DNA of 14,561 bases from Oscillatoria sp. Prado101 (GTDB taxonomy: Bacteria > Cyanobacteriota > Cyanobacteriia > Cyanobacteriales > Oscillatoriaceae), in NCBI GenBank assembly GCA_025454445.1, contig JALOOK010000151.1, forward strand, positions 1 to 14,561, written 5' to 3'. Shown in pieces: positions 12,432 to 14,561 of this stretch. Both the position numbers and the translations under genes were made by a program. The notes beneath the pieces were generated by a model. That model saw only the letters and a list, made by a program, of their open reading frames with translations. It did no database searches and was not told the DNA's origin. Numbering within the stretch: position 1 is the first letter of the stretch; every line of letters begins with the position of its first letter.

Positions 12432-12536
12432 TCCCCCTCACCCTCACCGCCCGCACTTTCGGGTGAGGGGAGAATTATTGATTCTTTCGCCCCTCTCCCT
12501 TCATGGGAGAGGGGGGGGACGGGGGGTGAGGGTGAA
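12432..12536. repeat. Compound inverted repeat, CCCTCACC / CCCCTCTCCC type
   Basis: A first hairpin pairs CCCTCACC (about 12441) with GGGTGAGGG (12461-12469). A second, CCCCTCTCCC-TTCAT-GGGAGAGGGG (12490-12514), has perfect 10-bp arms. An outer GGGGGGTGAGGGTGA (about 12521-12535) pairs with CCCCCTCACCCTCA (12433-12446). The whole 105 bases could fold as a branched structure. The helicase gene carries a related hairpin at 6492-6510. Confidence 0.65.
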
Positions 12537-12687
12537 AATCTTTACTTTAACGGGATGCTCCCCTCCTCAATCAGCCCGGTGCGCCAGAATCGTCCAGCGC
12601 AAGCCGGCTGAATTCTTGCGCCCGGAACCCCAAAAAGGAATTCGTGGAGAGTTGATTTAGAAACTGAAAACACAGTGGCGACTTTTA

Positions 12688-12772
12688 TGATATACTGACC
12701 TCTTAACTTTACTTAACACAGCGATTCTCTGTCAACGGTTTGCTATAATTTTCTGTGGTAATTTTCTGTGGC
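12688..12772 (+). promoter_or_regulatory. Two extended -10 boxes and a 13-bp tandem repeat in the rpmI upstream region
   Basis: TGA-TATACT (12688-12696) and TGC-TATAAT (12741-12749) both fit extended -10 elements without clear -35 boxes. The second overlaps a tandem duplication of TAATTTTCTGTGG (two copies, about 12746-12771). These may be distal promoters for rpmI-rplT, giving a leader of about 200 bases. Confidence 0.4.
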
Positions 12773-12909
12773 AGTTTCGACGCCCCACCGGCACCTGACC
12801 CCAGACGCCTACCTGCCGAGCCAGTTCCGCGCCGGCACCAAGCGCCCCAGACGCCCGCCCCGCCAGCACAGGGGTGGGGGAAGCAGTTTCACGCGACCGG
12901 CTGCCGGTT

Positions 12910-12938
12910 TTGCCAAAGGGGCGAGACTGTGATATGAT
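12910..12938 (+). promoter_or_regulatory. Main rpmI-rplT promoter
   Basis: TTGCCA (12910-12915), a 17-base spacer ending in TGA, and TATGAT (12933-12938) make a strong sigma-70 type promoter with an extended -10. Transcription would start near 12945, leaving a leader of only about 23 bases before the rpmI ATG. Confidence 0.7.
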
Positions 12939-12967
12939 AGTCGATTGTGTCCAATTAAAACCAGTCC

Positions 12968-13165
12968 ATGCCCAAACTGAAAACCCGCAAGGCAGCCGCT
13001 AAGCGCTTCAAAGCCACCGGCAGCGGCAAAATCATGCGCCGCAAAGCTTTCAAGAGTCACCTCCTCGAACACAAGAGTTCAACTCGCAAGCGCAGCCTGT
13101 CCATGATGGCTGTCGTGAATGAGCGCGACGAAGAAAACGTGCGTTTAATGCTGCCATATTTGTAA
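12968..13165 (+). CDS. rpmI: Large ribosomal subunit protein bL35
   Basis: 65 residues, the standard bL35 length, starting MPKLKTRKAAAKRFKATGSG and ending in a hydrophobic tail (RLMLPYL). It is highly basic and binds 23S rRNA in the large subunit. No clear Shine-Dalgarno precedes the ATG, so initiation may depend on the short leader. rplT follows 19 bases later. infC, which precedes this pair in many bacteria, is not here. Confidence 0.97.
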   Translation: MPKLKTRKAAAKRFKATGSGKIMRRKAFKSHLLEHKSSTRKRSLSMMAVVNERDEENVRLMLPYL

Positions 13166-13184
13166 ACGATAAGGAAACCAAGCC

Positions 13185-13538
13185 ATGACACGGGTAAAAC
13201 GCGGCAATGTCGCTCGCAAGCGCCGCAAAAAAATTCTCAAGCTCGCTAAAGGATTTCGGGGCTCGCACTCCAAGCTCTTCCGCACAGCCAACCAGCAGGT
13301 GATGACGGCGCTGCGCAGCGCCTACCGGGATCGCAAGCGCCGCAAGCGGGACTTCCGCCGCCTGTGGATCGCCCGCATCAACGCCGCAGCTCGCCTGCAC
13401 GGCATGAGCTACAGCCAGCTGATCGGGAACTTGAAGAAGGCCAACATCCTGCTCAACCGCAAAATGCTGGCTCAGCTGGCTGTCCTCGACGCTGACAGCT
13501 TCAACAAAGTGGTGGAATTGGCCAGTCAAGCCAAGTAG
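13185..13538 (+). CDS. rplT: Large ribosomal subunit protein bL20
   Basis: 117 residues, the normal length. It opens MTRVKRGNVARKRRKKILKL with the basic N-terminal extension that threads into 23S rRNA, then YRDRKRRKRDFRRLWIARIN and a globular C-terminal half. bL20 is needed for early assembly of the large subunit and in several bacteria also represses its own operon; no such operator was identified here. AAGGA (13171-13175) lies 9 bases before the ATG. It forms an operon with rpmI. Confidence 0.97.
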   Translation: MTRVKRGNVARKRRKKILKLAKGFRGSHSKLFRTANQQVMTALRSAYRDRKRRKRDFRRLWIARINAAARLHGMSYSQLIGNLKKANILLNRKMLAQLAVLDADSFNKVVELASQAK

Positions 13539-13576
13539 GGGTTAGGTGTTTCCCTCGTTTCCCCTCGTTTTCCCTT

Positions 13577-13721
13577 CGTTCCTAGGCTCCGCCTGGGAAC
13601 GCCCGCAAGAGTCGGCTCTGCCGACTGCGCCCGACAGGAAAAAGTTGGCTCGCTCGATCAGGAATAAGGAACTAGAGGCTCTGCCTCTGAAAATGCGTTC
13701 CCAGGCTGGAGCCTGGGAACG
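13577..13721. repeat. Cluster of four hairpin repeats upstream of and within the solute-binding protein frame
   Basis: In order: CGTTCCTAGGC-TCC-GCCTGGGAACG (13577-13601, one wobble), AGTCGGC-TCT-GCCGACT (13610-13626), AGAGGC-TCT-GCCTCT (13674-13688), CGTTCCCAGGC-TGGA-GCCTGGGAACG (13696-13721, perfect 11-bp arms). The last lies just inside the solute-binding protein if the ATG at 13693 is used. Confidence 0.85.
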
Positions 13722-14544
13722 AGGAAAACGAGGAAAGGCTGGAGCCTGGGGAGGAGGAAGATTTTTCGTTGCTTTGGCCATTGCCCTGCTGCCGGTGGCA
13801 GCCCCCTTAATCGCACCGGCACCGGCACCCGCCGCAGAGATCAAGCCGATCCAGAAGCGCGGGCGGCTGATTGTCGCCGTCAAAGATAATGTCCGCCCCC
13901 TGGGATTTACAGACGCCACAGGCAAATTGCAAGGGCTGGAAATCGATATCGCCCGACGCCTCGCCGAAGAACTGTTGGGCAGTCCGGATGCCGTGGAGCT
14001 GCGACCGGTGGCCAATCAAGACCGGCTTTCTGTTTTGCTGGACGGGAAAGTTGACATAACCATTGCCAGAGTCACCGCCACCGAATCCCGCAGCCGGCTG
14101 GTGGATTTCAGCATACCTTATTATCTGGACGGCACCGGCTTTGTGACCAAAGATGCGTCGGTGCGGCGACTTGAGGAAGTAGGCACTAAGATAATTGCCA
14201 CGCTCAACAACTCCGACACGATCGCCAACGTCAAATATTTTTTACCCAACGCCAAACTCGTCGGGGTTGATTCCTACGAAGCGGGGCGAACGCTCATAGA
14301 AAGCGGTGGTGCCGGTGCTTTCGCCGCCGACGCCAGCGTCCTCGCCGGCTGGGTGCAGGAATATCCAGAATACCGCATTTTGCCGGTACTCCTGACAGCG
14401 GAACCCCTGTGTGTTGTCATGCCCAAGGGGTTGCAGCACGCCGATTTGCGCCTGCGAGTAAACCAAGCAATTCAGCGCTGGAAAAAAGAGGGCTGGCTGC
14501 AAGAACGGATTAAATACTGGGGCTTGCCGGTGCCTCAAGAGTAG
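13693..14544 (+). CDS. Periplasmic family-3 solute-binding protein (amino-acid ABC transporter type)
   Basis: About 283 residues from the ATG at 13693. A Sec signal peptide (hydrophobic core FFVALAIALLPVAAPLIA, cleavage near APAAE) has no lipobox Cys, so the product should be soluble in the periplasm. The mature domain begins GRLIVAVKDNVRPLGFTDAT and shows family-3 features: GLEIDIARRLAEELLG, NQDRLSVLLDGKVDITIARV, TESRSRLVDFSIPYYLDGTG, and a final RWKKEGWLQERIKYWG. The ligand is probably an amino acid or similar small polar compound. No permease or ATPase gene is adjacent within the window. The start is uncertain: the frame is open to 13546, but that stretch is hairpin repeats, and even the 13693 ATG lacks a Shine-Dalgarno. 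GGAGGAGG (13750-13757) is in frame but no start codon follows at a normal distance. Confidence 0.82.
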   Translation: MRSQAGAWERGKRGKAGAWGGGRFFVALAIALLPVAAPLIAPAPAPAAEIKPIQKRGRLIVAVKDNVRPLGFTDATGKLQGLEIDIARRLAEELLGSPDAVELRPVANQDRLSVLLDGKVDITIARVTATESRSRLVDFSIPYYLDGTGFVTKDASVRRLEEVGTKIIATLNNSDTIANVKYFLPNAKLVGVDSYEAGRTLIESGGAGAFAADASVLAGWVQEYPEYRILPVLLTAEPLCVVMPKGLQHADLRLRVNQAIQRWKKEGWLQERIKYWGLPVPQE

Positions 14545-14561
14545 GTGCTAGGTGTTAGGTG

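Noticed and set aside
13546..13692. Upstream extension of the solute-binding protein to 13546
   Set aside because: It starts 8 bases after rplT and is made of three hairpin repeats; it would put about 70 residues ahead of a signal-peptide core, which is incompatible with normal export.

Overview
The window looks like chromosomal DNA of a filamentous cyanobacterium, probably of the Microcoleus/Oscillatoria type. This is an inference from three things. The genes are ones often seen in cyanobacteria: a GT39-like membrane protein, a DUF4349 lipoprotein, an ABCF5-like ABC-F protein, and an rpmI-rplT pair without infC. Short palindromic repeats, such as AGAAACCnGGTTTCT, fill almost every intergenic gap. 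The hexamer ACCGGC/GCCGGT occurs about 60 times by eye, inside and outside genes, while the cyanobacterial HIP1 octamer GCGATCGC was seen only twice. No database search was possible.

Layout from left to right. 2-148: 3' end of an unrecognised gene. 253-2076 (minus): GT39-like integral membrane glycosyltransferase. 2483-3811 (plus): secreted serine beta-lactamase-like (S12) hydrolase with an extended -10 promoter and a GTG start. 3812-4134: a dense cluster of hairpin repeats. 4135-5067 (minus): DUF4349 lipoprotein. 5280-7715 (plus): UvrD/PcrA-type helicase whose middle contains a low-complexity, repeat-like insert. 7716-8285: decayed DNA with two small doubtful reading frames. 8286-8683 (minus): a DUF433 antitoxin overlapping a short stub of what looks like its DUF5615 toxin, cut off by a 110-bp inverted-repeat element. 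8684-9934: mostly repeats, plus an unlisted secreted-protein gene at 9088-9543 (minus) carrying one in-frame TAG. 9935-10441 (plus): a stand-alone helix-turn-helix protein resembling the N-terminal domain of cyanobacterial conflict-system proteins. 10593-12311 (minus): ABC-F translation factor. 12968-13538 (plus): rpmI and rplT behind a good sigma-70 type promoter. 13693-14544 (plus): periplasmic family-3 solute-binding protein whose 5' end is built from hairpin repeats.

The genes do not form one pathway. Apart from rpmI-rplT and the DUF433/DUF5615 pair, each appears to be its own transcription unit separated by repeats. The main theme is repeat DNA reshaping genes. It truncates a toxin, supplies the apparent N-terminus of a binding protein, sits in frame inside a helicase, and may provide terminator-like hairpins. 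I saw no clear new multi-gene system. The best leads are the amber-interrupted gene, the disrupted toxin, the lone conflict-type HTH protein, and the shared architecture of the hairpins.
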